This document shows positions 21,201 through 31,041 of a stretch of DNA of 64,000 nucleotides, one piece after another. How positions within the stretch are numbered: the stretch's first letter is position 1; each line of letters starts with the position of its first letter. The DNA is taken from positions 24,447,391 through 24,511,390 of the forward strand of contig CM055107.1 of the NCBI GenBank assembly GCA_029204225.1, in the 5' to 3' direction. Both the position numbers and the translations under genes were made by a program. A model generated the notes under the pieces. It was given only the letters and a program-made list of their open reading frames with translations. It ran no database searches and had not been told where the DNA came from. The stretch is from Diphasiastrum complanatum. Lineage: Eukaryota > Streptophyta > Lycopodiopsida > Lycopodiales > Lycopodiaceae.

Positions 21201-23947
21201 CATACCAGGCAGTTTTAGCATGACACGAGATGACCAGTGCATGTGCATCTGGTAAGTGACAGCAGCACACAATATAAAAGAAAAAACTAGAAAGTAATTA
21301 GAAAGTTATGCTCTTATATTTAGACCTCTCTCATTGGCTTTTGCTTTTTAACACTAGCGTTCATCATGGCATGACTGAGTATCCTCTTTGTCCTCAGAAA
21401 AGAGATAGAAGCTAGGCTCGTTGGTCACAATATTAAAGTATGAAATTTAATGAGAACCTATGTCTATGCATGTGACCTGCTCCTGCCCTTGGGTGATGAT
21501 GGGGTGAGCAGGGACTATAGTTGCTTTCAGAACGGAACGCATTACGTTCTGGAATGAGCCTAGAAAAAAGTAATATTTTAGTACGTATTTTTTTTATCAT
21601 TATCAGATTTTGAGGCCAAAACTACGGCCTCTGTTTATACAAGTGTACTGTTGAGCATATATGTGCTTTGCTGTGTTAGAGAGAAACAGCAATGGCATTT
21701 GGGGCACTGAACTGGGAGATTCAAGGAAACTGCAGTCGGCATCTGTGATTCCCTGAAATCGGGTCTCACTGCTTTTACAACAAAAGAGTTTTTTTTTAAC
21801 GTTGATCAGACTATCACAAAATGTTTACTGTTTGAATGTATCCAAATTGCGTATGCATGGACTCTGGAGTGTAAAGTCAACACCAATGACTCGTAAGAGT
21901 CATTACAATCGTCGACCATAAAGAGCACGTAAGGAACTCATAAAGAGCCCACAAACGAACTCATGATTAAGTCGTAAGTAACTCGTAAGTGACCCGTAAG
22001 AAAGCTGTTACGAGGGCACTACGATCACTATTCATAAGTGACCCGTAAGGGAACCTGTTACGAGGGCACTACGATCACTATTTGTAAGTGACCGGTAAGG
22101 AAGGCTGTGGGGACTGGTGCAAGCATATGCTTCCAACAAATCAGGATAAAGCACTGATCAACATAGTGCTCATCATTTCAGATTTCAGATCAGTGCTCCA
22201 TGAGGCCAAAAGAACATCCTTCAGCCATACAAAGAGTGCTAATAGAAGTTGGCTCATTTGTTTTATGGGCAATTTTTAGGTATTTTTTGTTTTTTTACAC
22301 GTTCTGGACCAGTATGTTCCAGAATGTACTGTACAGAAAGTACATTGCGGGAACAGGTTTTTAAGGCAGGGATATAGTCCGTTCTTAGGATGTTGGGAGT
22401 TGATCTTAAGACTGTGGGGGGCTCAGAGTTGAAGGGTGAGATTTTTTTATCTTTTGTTCAGGTTATATCCTCAACTTTAACATCAGACATGTGTAGGACT
22501 TACATTCACTATATTGAAAAAGTTTTTACTCTCACCGGTCTAGTCACATACTTGGCCCCAGTATTTTCATCTGATATACCGCTTTTGGTACATAAAGACT
22601 TACTAAGGTCTCTCTCTCTCTCTCTCTCTCTCATGCTCTCATGTGCGCACCCTCTTGCTTAGGTGTCATGCATGCACATTTTTGGATTCTGACGTTCTTC
22701 TTTTTCTATGAAAGCAGGTTTTCACAATATGGTCAAGCCCACAAGCTGCTTGTCATATCCTACGACTCCTTACCTTTTTGTACTATTTCATAGGTAAGAA
22801 TACTTTGAAAACTGGAAAGCCTCTGTGCTGTCCTCAACTTCGGTGCAATCAGTGAGCTCTTTCGATAGAAGATATTGATATTCCTGCTTGTCGTATTATC
22901 TGAATTTTTAGGACATAAGCACTAGTAACTGCTCCAATATGCTATTATTTAGGAACAACTGGAATTCAATCAGTGAGCTTTTTTGATAGAAGTGATTGAT
23001 ATTCCTGCTTGTCGTATTATCTGAATTTATAGGACAAATAAGCGATAGTAACTGCTCCAATATACTATTGTTTAGGAACAAGTGAATCGAAAGCTGCAGT
23101 GAGAAACAAATTTTGCTAGTGGAATCTCTTGCAGTAACATAACTCCAAAATTAGTCTCAGATAGTTTTCTAAAGAAATGAGCAAACAGTATATGGATGGC
23201 TGCTTGAAAGGGTTTTATTATAGTTACATATCTGATTGATTTGTCTCCATAACAGATTTTTTCTGTTTGGAATGTAAGATTTGAGTGATAATATGCAACC
23301 CTTGGGCATATCAAAGGTAGCAAAAGGATAAACCACTTACATGAACTACCAACGGTCAAGACCCCCTTGTTTTGAGTTTAACTTACCTAACCTATGCTAG
23401 CTAATCATGGAATGCTAGATAAGCATAAACAACCTCTCTCTATCAAATGCTATGCGTGTTGTTTTGTGGCTCCAATTTTGCAGATTTTGTTCATATGGAG
23501 AGCTTGATGACATATCAAACATGAAACTTTTCGTTTGCTATTTATAAAAGAATGAGGCAGTTTGAGTTTGAGAAGCCTGTATCATACAGAAGGAAGTGTG
23601 CCTGAGAATACCTTCGTGAAAGATTCAATGATTTCCATCAATCAGCATGTACACCATCATTATCGGTTAACTTTACATGTTTGCTTTTGTTGTTGTTAAT
23701 TTCAAGTTCAGGAGAAGCCATTCCATCTGTTGTGGTGCTTTGGGTGATGAAGGATGTTCCAGCTCGTTCAACAGACAGTTCAGGGCATTTGAACTTCCCA
23801 AGTTTTAATGAGGGTTATGAATCATTGGAACCTGACCAGGCTCTTTTAGAAGAATGGCTTGTACCAGAGGATGATGAATCCCTCATTGTAGTACCTAGGA
23901 GCTGGAGTTCTGAGGATGCCAAGTTTGAAGTTTCATTAACATTATAA
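9168..23947 (+). CDS. TOM1/THH1-family (DUF1084) membrane protein, last four exons
   Basis: Four segments with matching splice phases encode a conserved membrane-protein tail: 9168-9232, 9445-9519, 22718-22793 and 23712-23947. Together they read a loop ([19 protein letters not shown]), a hydrophobic helix ([20 protein letters not shown]), then LYYFIG joined to [14 protein letters not shown], and an acidic cytosolic tail ending [13 protein letters not shown]. Order and spacing resemble the C-terminal helices of plant TOM1/TOM3/THH1 proteins, whose last helix ends in a VEILPSALVLFILRKLPP-like run. Those are seven-helix tonoplast proteins, some used by tobamoviruses as replication anchors. The acidic tail after the last helix differs from classical TOM1, so a divergent At3g59090-like branch is possible. 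N-terminal exons were not found and may lie upstream of the window or among the relics before 9 kb. The third intron (9520-22717) is 13.2 kb and contains the chromovirus. Confidence 0.6.
9445..9519 (+). CDS. TOM1-like gene, exon B
   Basis: Acceptor ATTTTCAG ends at 9444; donor CCT|GTATGC begins at 9520. It is exactly 25 codons, phase 0 at both ends, and encodes one transmembrane helix ending FFTDIP. The intron before it is 212 bp. Confidence 0.6.
9520..11786. other. Intron sequence, nothing identified
   Basis: Start of the 13.2-kb intron of the TOM1-like gene. Short open frames here show no family resemblance and no phase-compatible exon was seen. Confidence 0.45.
11787..11831. repeat. Short tandem array of a near-palindromic word, TTCCAGAACGGAATGCG
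   Basis: A 17-bp unit is repeated two and a half times. Each unit contains GGAATGCGTTCC, an imperfect palindrome. Related words occur at 21528-21556 and 22300-22326 in the same intron. Confidence 0.7.
12164..12420 (+). repeat. Degenerate tandem repeat, unit about 70 bp
   Basis: Units open with GAGGTARAGGATAARGATAC at about 12211, 12279 and 12350. Each carries a weakly conserved TATTCYAKMTRGGA-like block in its middle, and a more decayed unit sits before 12211. The array ends about 80 bp before the chromovirus. Confidence 0.55.
12505..12861 (+). repeat. Chromovirus 5' LTR
   Basis: Starts TGTTACGATCTCG and ends ATCACTTACA (TG...CA), 357 bp. Compared by eye with the 3' LTR it differs at about nine positions and one indel, roughly 97% identity. 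Confidence 0.95.
12863..12875 (+). promoter_or_regulatory. Primer-binding site for initiator tRNA-Met
   Basis: TGGTATCAGAGCC lies one base after the 5' LTR, the standard plant minus-strand priming site. Confidence 0.9.
13608..14799 (+). pseudogene. Chromovirus gag with zinc knuckle
   Basis: The ATG at 13608 opens a frame that shifts near 13675 into the long gag frame. Residues after that include an acidic, probably coiled N-terminal part and a retrotransposon-gag domain with [20 protein letters not shown] and [22 protein letters not shown] at 14501-14503 interrupts it. In the same frame beyond the stop lie a lysine-rich stretch and one intact CCHC knuckle, [14 protein letters not shown], at about 14642-14683. 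In the family this protein packages the element RNA. Confidence 0.88.
14809..15180 (+). pseudogene. Chromovirus aspartic protease
   Basis: The motif [14 protein letters not shown] near 14890-14930 is the retropepsin active-site region. The usual D-S/T-G reads D-D-G here. After a TAG at 15052-15054 the frame continues with [19 protein letters not shown], the typical protease C-terminal ILGRDWL block, then ends in further stops. Confidence 0.8.
15340..16849 (+). pseudogene. Chromovirus reverse transcriptase and RNase H
   Basis: The RT core is readable: [49 protein letters not shown] and [20 protein letters not shown] at 16031-16033 replaces a sense codon in the KLYA-QSKCEFF stretch. RNase H shows the three acidic motifs: [34 protein letters not shown] and [10 protein letters not shown], then a [17 protein letters not shown] tail. 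A frame change near 15450 falls in a run of seven A bases. A TAA at 16847 separates this part from the serine- and acid-rich linker to integrase. Confidence 0.93.
16850..17349 (+). pseudogene. Chromovirus integrase, zinc-binding part only
   Basis: After an acidic linker the HHCC zinc domain is seen: [20 protein letters not shown], a TAA at 17171-17173, then [13 protein letters not shown] and [10 protein letters not shown]. The reading reaches [13 protein letters not shown] and then stops matching the family. The catalytic core with its DDE triad is missing, the next recognisable sequence being the C-terminal GPF/chromodomain region. A deletion of several hundred bases near 17345 explains this. 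Confidence 0.85.
17350..17768 (+). pseudogene. Chromovirus integrase C-terminus with chromodomain
   Basis: [18 protein letters not shown] and [16 protein letters not shown] form the GPY/F module. A chromodomain follows ([30 protein letters not shown]) and the frame stops at 17766-17768. In chromoviruses this domain directs integration to particular chromatin. The domain itself is unbroken although the upstream integrase core is lost. Confidence 0.9.
17780..18137 (+). repeat. Chromovirus 3' LTR
   Basis: Starts TGTTACGAGCTCG and ends ATCACTTACA, 358 bp. The polypurine tract lies at 17767-17779 and the GTGAT target duplicate at 18138-18142. Confidence 0.95.
18143..21527. other. Intron sequence, nothing identified
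   Basis: Continuation of the TOM1-like intron. Several short frames exist on both strands but none resembles a known family or fits the gene's splice phase. One candidate exon near 20530 was examined and dropped. Confidence 0.45.
21985..22108 (+). repeat. Tandem repeat, unit about 50 bp, two and a half copies
   Basis: Units start at GTAAGTGACCCGTAAG (21985, 22034, 22084) and share CTGTTACGAGGGCACTACGA. The flank before it (21890-21985) carries looser relatives of the CGTAAG word. Confidence 0.75.
22609..22634. repeat. (TC)n microsatellite
   Basis: About 12 uninterrupted TC units in the intron about 85 bp before exon C. Confidence 0.9.
22718..22793 (+). CDS. TOM1-like gene, exon C
   Basis: Acceptor TATGAAAGCAG ends at 22717; the strong donor G|GTAAGA begins at 22794. 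Starts in phase 0 and ends in phase 1 with the G of a glycine codon that exon D completes. Encodes [20 protein letters not shown] followed by LYYFIG. Confidence 0.65.
22844..23085 (+). repeat. Tandem duplication, period 121 bp
   Basis: Two adjacent copies share TATTCCTGCTTGTCGTATTA, GTAACTGCTCCAATA and a TTTAGGAACAA end. It lies in the last intron of the TOM1-like gene, right after exon C. Confidence 0.8.
23712..23947 (+). CDS. TOM1-like gene, terminal exon D
   Basis: Acceptor TTCAAGTTCAG ends at 23711; TAA stop at 23945-23947. Encodes [19 protein letters not shown], then a tail of about 60 residues rich in Glu/Asp ([19 protein letters not shown]). The probable 3' untranslated region runs on past 24,000. 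Confidence 0.65.
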
Positions 23948-25769
23948 TGACCCTCAGTGTTGTTTGCATTGTATATATGATTATAAGATGCTAAACCATC
24001 ATGACTTATCCACCCTTATATATAGAGAATAGAGATGCAACTGGCCTGAGTTGTGGGAGCCGTTTCATTGGCAACTGATGCTGCATTGAAACTTCTGATT
24101 TTCTGTAAACTAAAGTACTGAAATTATGACAAGAAGCAATGCAATTTTCCTGGTGAAGCCTTGAGCTCCTGAGTTATGCATCCATGAAGTCATTTAGAAA
24201 CACTTCTAATTGTTCTGGTGGCTACTTTCTACAACCAGATATCGTTTCTCTGATGTAATAAGTGGATTAACAGCATGTAACATTTTCATACCCGGACAAT
24301 AGTTGGAATACCCAAACCTTTTAACGTGCTCCTAATGTTCCTTACACTAAAAAAAAGTCTGTAACGTGGATTGCTTACTTTCTCATCTGCAATATGGCCT
24401 ACTTCCACTATCAAACTCAGGCTGCTTTGTTTTACATTAAGCTCTATGTCAAAGTCAGACTGCTTTGTTTTGAACATCCTTATGATATTCCGAGAGTACA
24501 TCACAGAAATTGAGTCCAATTTTATTCTCTGAAAATGGAAAGATGATGCCCTTGAAGTTCCAATGGATTTAATCAGTGAGAAGCATTGAATTTCTAGCCG
24601 GCACTGAGGAAGAGTCATTCCTCAATTTGTTAATTTCTGCTATTGAAATTAAGAATGCTGTTTTGAAAATGGTCGTACTACCCTTTGGCAGCCATACTCT
24701 CACGTTGTTGAAGCTAAATTTTTTGACAATCGAGCATTTTTCTCCTAATTCTTAATGATGACAATGGTCTTGACCTTAGAAACAGTCCTATGTCCAAACT
24801 AAGGCCTGAGGGAACCTGAGAGAGGGGGAAGCCAAAAACATAAGAACTGTCGGGAGGGCCTAGGGTACTGAAACTTTTTGCATATGAAAGAGGTGAATTG
24901 AAGGGTGAATCACGGATACACTCTATACACTCTACTTAAGTTGTGGTTTTGCCTTTATTTGTTTTCATGCTTTTGAAATTCATATGCCAGGTGGATGACT
25001 GGACTTTTTATAAAAACAACTTTACACTTTTGTCTCCAAATGTCCCTTTTGGTTGACCATCTGCACAAGCTTGCACAGTCTATTATGCCTTCAATCTTTG
25101 TGTCATAATGTAAAGTAGCTAGAACATTACATACATATTACAACATATGCAGATACAAATTGTTATGTCAAATTGGACCCATTACTTGTCACCACTTGTC
25201 CATTGGAAAACATCCCTAGCTCATAAGACTCATGTAGATTATCTCGTAGAGACAGCCACATGAAAATTTCACTTCATATCAAGTTGTTTTGAACTCCACA
25301 CAGCATTCGTGCATCCATCCACCAACTAGTTGCTGGTAGTCTCTGACCACCCAATTTTTTGGTTTTTAATTTTACTATCTTGATCTATCATGTTTTAAAT
25401 TCTTCACTATCGATTTTTTTTTTTTAACTCTTTTGTTTTATATTATTTTCTCTCTATAATAACAACAAACATTGTAACAACTTGGAGCAATCTCATTAAA
25501 GACACAAGCTAGTTGCCATTTTTGTTTAGAAGCCATGTCGGCCAAGGCTGTAAGGTTGGTTCAAGATTGGATATGTTTGAATGAGGTAGTCCTTGAATAC
25601 ACCAAGAGAATTCGCAATATGTTTCAAGAATGTGACCCACTAATTTCAACATTGCTAATAGTTATCAATGTTTATCAAGGGTTACCAATGTATATTCAAT
25701 GTTGCATAAAGATTGTTTAACTCTACTTTATAAAATAATAATAAAGATTGTTTAAAAAATAACAATAAT
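23948..25769. other. Probable 3' untranslated region, then spacer
   Basis: The first few hundred bases after the stop at 23947 are likely 3' UTR of the TOM1-like gene; no definite polyadenylation point can be read. Beyond about 24.3 kb no gene is supported. Confidence 0.4.
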
Positions 25770-25834
25770 GACAATGCCAAGTATATTGAATCTTGCTTGT
25801 CTGAAGCAAAACATTCAATATACTTGGCATTGTC
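25770..25834. repeat. Perfect 22-bp inverted repeat with 21-nt loop (hairpin)
   Basis: The arm 25770-25791 (core CAATGCCAAGTATATTGAAT) pairs perfectly with 25813-25834. The loop itself contains TTGCTT and AAGCAA, which can extend the stem. Parts of the right arm recur diverged just downstream at about 25840-25875. It could be a miRNA-like precursor, a tiny MITE or a snap-back duplication. Nothing in the sequence decides among these. Confidence 0.75.
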
Positions 25835-27535
25835 TAATACTTGGCTTGTCTAATATACTTGAAGCAAAACAGAAGTGAATGAGCCATGACCAGATGTAGC
25901 ATAGTCAAAAGAGGAATAATGGGAAATATCCTTTAGATTGACAGTTGATCAAACAATTAAGAAAGATCAAGCCTCCTAGTGGAAAGAAACAAAGCCAAGC
26001 AAACCAAGTGTTTCATGTCAAGGGGGAGTAAGAACATTGTCATTGTGGCCACCACCAAGCGAATGTTCACAAAGTAATTGTTACTCAATTTGACCAATGA
26101 GAATTGTGTGCTAAAAATAATTTGTTTGATGGTTATCCAATCAAGAGACCTCAAGCCAAGTCACAAAATATAGTGTTGAGCATTTCATTAGGTAGCAAGA
26201 TCAAAAGTTTCAAGCATTACCCATGAAATGAGACTATCAAGTGGTTCATCAAACGAGAACAAAGTAGTGCGTTATAAAGAAAAGTGGCATAGTAGAGCCA
26301 ATAAAAGTTTCTCCATGTTTATCACCAATGTTCTTGGCAATACAAATTTTCTTTATATTATATGGAGGGACCCAATGGAGTAGCATTGATGTCTACACAT
26401 GCTTTTTTAGCTCCAAGATAATGGAATTTTGGCATTGTAGATCAACGACACTCATGACATGGTGTGGTTTTTGACACCCGTGCCTAGGTTTTCCATTGAG
26501 GTTGCAACAAAAATTCACACTAGCAAGATCCATCATGGTGCACACTGGGGAAAATTCAGCGAAATTTTTCCATACAGTGCCACTGATTAGGCTTTGAAAT
26601 GGGTGATAATCAAGAAAGTCATCCTAAAGCGTCTAAATGAGCAAAGATACCAACTACACAACCAAAAGAAGCATTACAGAGGATGGCTTTGGTATGGCTT
26701 TGAACTTACAACATAAGAAATAGAGAAGATGCTACCAAGTTTTTGGTAAGTTTGACAAGTGAACACTTGAAGATAATTAAATGTGGTCTAGCATAATTTC
26801 TACAAAATGGCACTACTACATAATCTTGAAAAGAGCAAAAACATGATGAGGATAAGGCTAAGAAGGATGCTTGATATTGAACTTGAAAATCCATGATGGG
26901 CAACCAACAATCAAAGCCATTGTGCTCCATCAAACTAAGACAGCTTACATGTTTGATTAATTCTCATTAGTGCCAACAAGGACAAACCTAAGGGATGCAA
27001 GTCCAAATGGCTAACAAGGAAGGAAAGCAATTGGTGTGTGGCCTCATAATTCTCCAAGCATTATCAACTTGTTTCAAGCTCATTTGAAGAGAGATACATG
27101 TTCTAACAAATGTGAAATTATTCAAGAAAGTCAATGAACACATCTAGTTTATTGGGAGAGGATGACTCAATATATGTAATAATGTCACTTGCAAGGGCTG
27201 ATGAATGGACCGATGGAATCCACAAAAGCTCAATTCCATGAACTGCAAGATCCACCTTATTTGCTAACTCTTGGGACTTATGTGCTAAACATTTAGAACA
27301 CTAAGTAAATATTTATTAGCCACTACCTCCTTTAGACTTGGATGATATGTATACATATTATAGTTTGTACATCTATTAGGAGCTGAAGGGCTAATATTGA
27401 AGATGTGGCAGTTTTTTTGATTAAAAATAAATTACATCCCGTAATCACCACCATCATTATCACACTACTCTAAAATGTGACAACATCAAATACTCTAGTG
27501 ATTTGTTTCCATCAACAAAAACTCACAAAGATAAT
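25835..27535. other. No gene supported; possible very old element debris
   Basis: AT-rich spacer. On the minus strand at about 26940-27310 scattered words faintly recall a gypsy integrase, but no motif is conserved enough to call it. Confidence 0.3.
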
Positions 27536-28771
27536 GTTAGGGCGGAGGACGCGAATGTATATGAGAGAAGGAAATAGTTGCGGAACAACTCTCTTGCTAT
27601 TATGGACTGCTAGGTGCAAGAATAGCCTAAAAGAATGTTAATGCAAAGATGTAATCACAACTCAAGAGTTCTGCCCAAGAAGATCTTAAAAATTAATTCA
27701 TACTCACAAAACAAAACGAGTACAGTCCACCGAAGAGATTAGAAATGGTGTGAGGTATTACTGTAAATGAGTTATACTGAGAAGTTTAGTTCTGAATAGA
27801 GAGATAGTGCAACAAAATAATGCAAGCTCCTCAGACGTCAAAGACAGCCGTCATCTGATCAGAAATTGAGGAGTCGTAGACATCCGTGTTCTGATCAGAG
27901 TGAGTGAACAAGCGTGAACAAGCAATAAAAGTGTAATCAAATTACAACATTCATTTATCCACCTTAGGCACAAATGATGAGCGATATCATTCATCTTGTA
28001 GACAGAACATCACGTAGAGTGTGCTACGACGATGTATTTATACACCACATCCATGTATCTAATTATAATAAATGCTTGTCATCTAACTAAGTACTTCATT
28101 GTACTTAGGAAGTAGTTGAGCTACAATGACAGAATGACAACTATACAAGGTGTATACAAGTCAAACGATTCGGGATTGCTGATGTGGAAGAGAACGTCGC
28201 ATTTTTACTCACTTCGCATTTTTCGGGAAGTGGCTGGAGACGTTTCTCGTTGAAATAGATGACATTCACAATTTTTTTTCTCTCTTTTCATTTTTTTGGA
28301 AAAAAGCCAAAGGTGCTTGAAAAATAGTTCATTTTGTTGAAGTAACTGTTATGGCGCATTGTTCGAAAAATGCGAAAAAGCCGACAAATAATTTACTTTT
28401 TTGAAATACTTGAAAAGAAGTTAATGTTGAAAAATTGTCGGGAAATGCGAACTATGCAGCATTGTATATTTCTGCAGACTGTTGAAAAGATAGTGTATTT
28501 CTACAGACTTGTTCTAAATGCTAATTTATGGAAGTCCTTGAAGAAATCTTCAATGATCTTCAAATAATTGAACTTAATATTTGAACATGAAAATGATAGG
28601 ATTGGTTACTCTTTGTTGAAGACAAACGGAAGCCCGATGTGGTCCTTCTTCAAATAGTTCAGTTGTCTGAGTTGTGATTCTTGCAGGTATCAGATGAGCA
28701 GACATAGAATCTAAAATAGGTTTTCTTTGATCCTAGATCAAAGGTCAGTAAACGTGCATCCAACAGTCCCC
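27536..28771 (-). repeat. Probable 3' LTR of minus-strand copia element
   Basis: On the minus strand, RNase H tail sequence is followed by a polypurine tract (TTAAGGGGGAC) and then TGTTGGATGCACG, a TG start, so the LTR's right edge is 28771. The left edge at TGTTAGGGCGG (27536) is inferred from the CA-type end it gives. The sequence recurs in part at 43655-44080 and 45728-45993, which shows it is a dispersed repeat. Confidence 0.6.
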
Positions 28772-28950
28772 CTTAAGGTCATGGTTGGTTCCTTGGTATC
28801 TTCATCAGGTTCAACATGTTGAAAAACTTTTGATGCTTGATCTTGGGAAGCGCTTTGGTGAAGATGTCTGCAACCATTTCTGTTGTGGAGCAATATTCAA
28901 GGATCACTTCCCCCAAGAAAACTTTCCTCGAATGAAATGATACTGGATTT

Positions 28951-29805
28951 CTATGAGTTCAAATTGTCACACAAAATGGTGGTAGCATTGAGCTGAGTGT
29001 GATGTAAGTCGTGAAGTAATAACCTGATCCATATTGGTTCTGTTGAAGGTTGGCATGCTGTGATGTACTCTGCCTCGGTCGAAGAAAGCACGACTGATTT
29101 ATGCTTCCTTGAGTTCCATGAAATTGGTTCCCCTGCCAGATAGAAACAGAACTCAGAGGTAGATTTTCTAGTAGAGAATGTTCCTCCCCAATCTGAGTTG
29201 GAGAAGCCTCGCAGAATGAGTGGGTCAATAGCATTTCCATCGATCTCCTGTCTTTCGCAGAATCTTGAGAAGTATGTGTTTTTGTATTCACCTCCATTGT
29301 CAGATCTAAGGATCTGTATCTTTTTCAAGGTGTGTCGCTCTACAAATGCCACACACTTCTTGAAAGAATGAAATACTTTGGATTTCTTCTTCAGGTAGTA
29401 GATCATGGTCATTCGGATGTAATCATCTATGAACGTTAGAAAATATCTCGAACCTAAGAGAGAATCTGTTTTCATCGATCCACACACATCAGAGTGGATG
29501 AGCTCAAGAACTTCTTTGGCTCTTCTTCCCTCGTGTGTGAATGGATTCCGATGTTGCTTGTCTTTCTGACAAGCTTCACAGAACTCAGCCTCTGGCCTTG
29601 AAATCTTGAGACCTGTGACAATGTCCTTTCTGCTCATGTCATATAGGCTCCGCATGTTCAGATGATACATTCTTCTATGCCAGAGCTTATCTTCATTTTT
29701 CGAAGCATTTAATATGCTTTCAGAGTTGCTGATTACTGGTAGAGATTTCCTTCTCTGCATTTGATTGTCAGCAACTTGTTTGTCGTCTTCTCGATCATAC
29801 GGCAA
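28951..29805 (-). pseudogene. Copia integrase fragment fused in frame to RNase H
   Basis: One 284-residue open frame. The first half is the GAG-pre-integrase and zinc domain (LWHRRMYHLN, FCEACQKDKQHRNPF) and the start of the integrase core with its first two acidic sites (LIHSDVCG, ILRSDNGGEY). At about residue 190, after SRFCERQEID, it passes without a stop into RNase H (GFSNSDWGGTFSTRKSTSEF, VVLSSTEAEYITACQ). The third integrase acidic residue and all reverse transcriptase motifs are missing. A deletion of roughly 1.5-2 kb that kept the frame best explains it. The RNase H tail continues beyond the frame with VADIFTKALPK near 28855. Confidence 0.88.
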
Positions 29806-30179
29806 GTGTTGTCGTAAACTCGAATGCCTAGATCTGTCATCTTGGATACAAATAACAGATCCTTTCTGAATGAGGGCACATAGAGTGCTCCTAGTAGCTC
29901 TGCTTGGCCTGATAGTGTTCGTAGTTGTAGAGAGCCGATGCCTTTGACATCGTGTCTGCTTCCATCGCCGCTCTGTCGTTTTCGAGTTCGCGAAAGTTGA
30001 TCAAGATCTTCTTGTTGCAGGTTATGTGAGATATTGCTCCTGAATCGATGACTACATTGTAATCGTGTTCAGAGTAGCTTGTCGAAGCTTCGTCGAGTAT
30101 CGTGAAAGCTTTGTCACCTCTTTCGGCATCCTTTGATGACTCCGCGACATTTGCCTTTTCAGCTTTTTTTTTCCTTTTG

Positions 30180-30976
30180 GGTTGAATCTGCAGTCATATG
30201 CAGAATGCCCTTTCTTCTTGTAGTGCGTGCAAGGTATTGCTGGATTGAACAAACATTCGTTGGCTGTAGCTTTGTTTGTGGCAGTGATTGTAGGAAGAAG
30301 ATTGCTGATTCGAGGACTTTGTCTTCTCGAATATTGGCTTGTTTTTGTTCTTCTTCCTTCCTTTCATGAAGAGAGCCTTCTCTTGATCACTGCTTCCCTC
30401 TCCTTCGTCTCTCATTAGTCTCTCATCAGCGACAAGACTGACTGCTTTGTCAAATGTCATATCTGGTAGACTCAGTATGAGCATTCTTGGCAGCTGATAA
30501 AACGTCGGTAGAGATTTCATGAAGTACATTAGTTGCTGTGGTGCTGGGACCTGGTGCTCATGTCCTGATGCAGCGAGTTGAGCGAAGATCATTCTAATCT
30601 TCTCAACGTGTTGATCTAACTGGTTGCCATCCCACCATATGGATTGCAGTTGATTGTGAAGGTGCATGACTGAAGCTGCAGTCCTCACTTCATACTTCTG
30701 GTTTAATCTTTCTCACGCCGCATGGCTGCTTTCGTAGTCTTCAATTTGCATGAGTAGATCTTTATTTATGGACGAAACGATGATCACCATTGCGCGCTCA
30801 TCCTTTCTGATCCATTCAGCTCTCCTCGAGTCTCCCTTTGGAGGCTGCACCTCTGAGAGCTCGGTCACCGACCAGATGCCTTCGTCCTTCAGGAGTGTTT
30901 TGATTTTGAATTTCCAAATTCTATAATTTGCACCATCAAGACTAATTGCTACTCTGGTCTGGATTATCGTAGCCAT
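30180..30976 (-). pseudogene. Copia gag, frame-broken, with altered zinc knuckle
   Basis: Starts at ATG 30976 (MATIIQTRVAISLDGANYRI). It continues through WKFKIKTLLKDEGIW, a stop near 30713, then LHNQLQSIWWDGNQLDQHVE and SLPTFYQLPRMLILSLPD. The zinc knuckle near 30200-30245 reads CTHYKKKGHSAYDC, where the second cysteine of CCHC is tyrosine, so metal binding is doubtful. A frame change separates the knuckle from the main gag frame. The domain order is that of copia gag (UBN2/DUF4219-like). Confidence 0.8.
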
Positions 30977-31041
30977 ATTGTGTTGTCTGGAAGAATCACT
31001 GCTAGGATATCAGTAGTGATAACCTATTGGCTCTAATACCA

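Larger units (their letters stand above)
28772..31041 (-). mobile_element. Ty1/copia element interior, internally deleted
   Basis: Minus-strand order: primer site (TGGTATTAGAGCC, 31029-31041), gag with a zinc knuckle, protease (IDSGAISHIT near 30035-30060), pre-integrase and integrase, then RNase H and polypurine tract. The segment from mid-integrase through reverse transcriptase is missing, so it is non-autonomous. The sequence on the 5' side (from 31042) and that on the 3' side (to 28771) do not look alike, so the ends may derive from different elements. Confidence 0.8.

Noticed and set aside
26940-27310. Minus-strand gypsy integrase debris
   Set aside because: Only scattered residues line up and none of the HHCC or DDE positions is clear.
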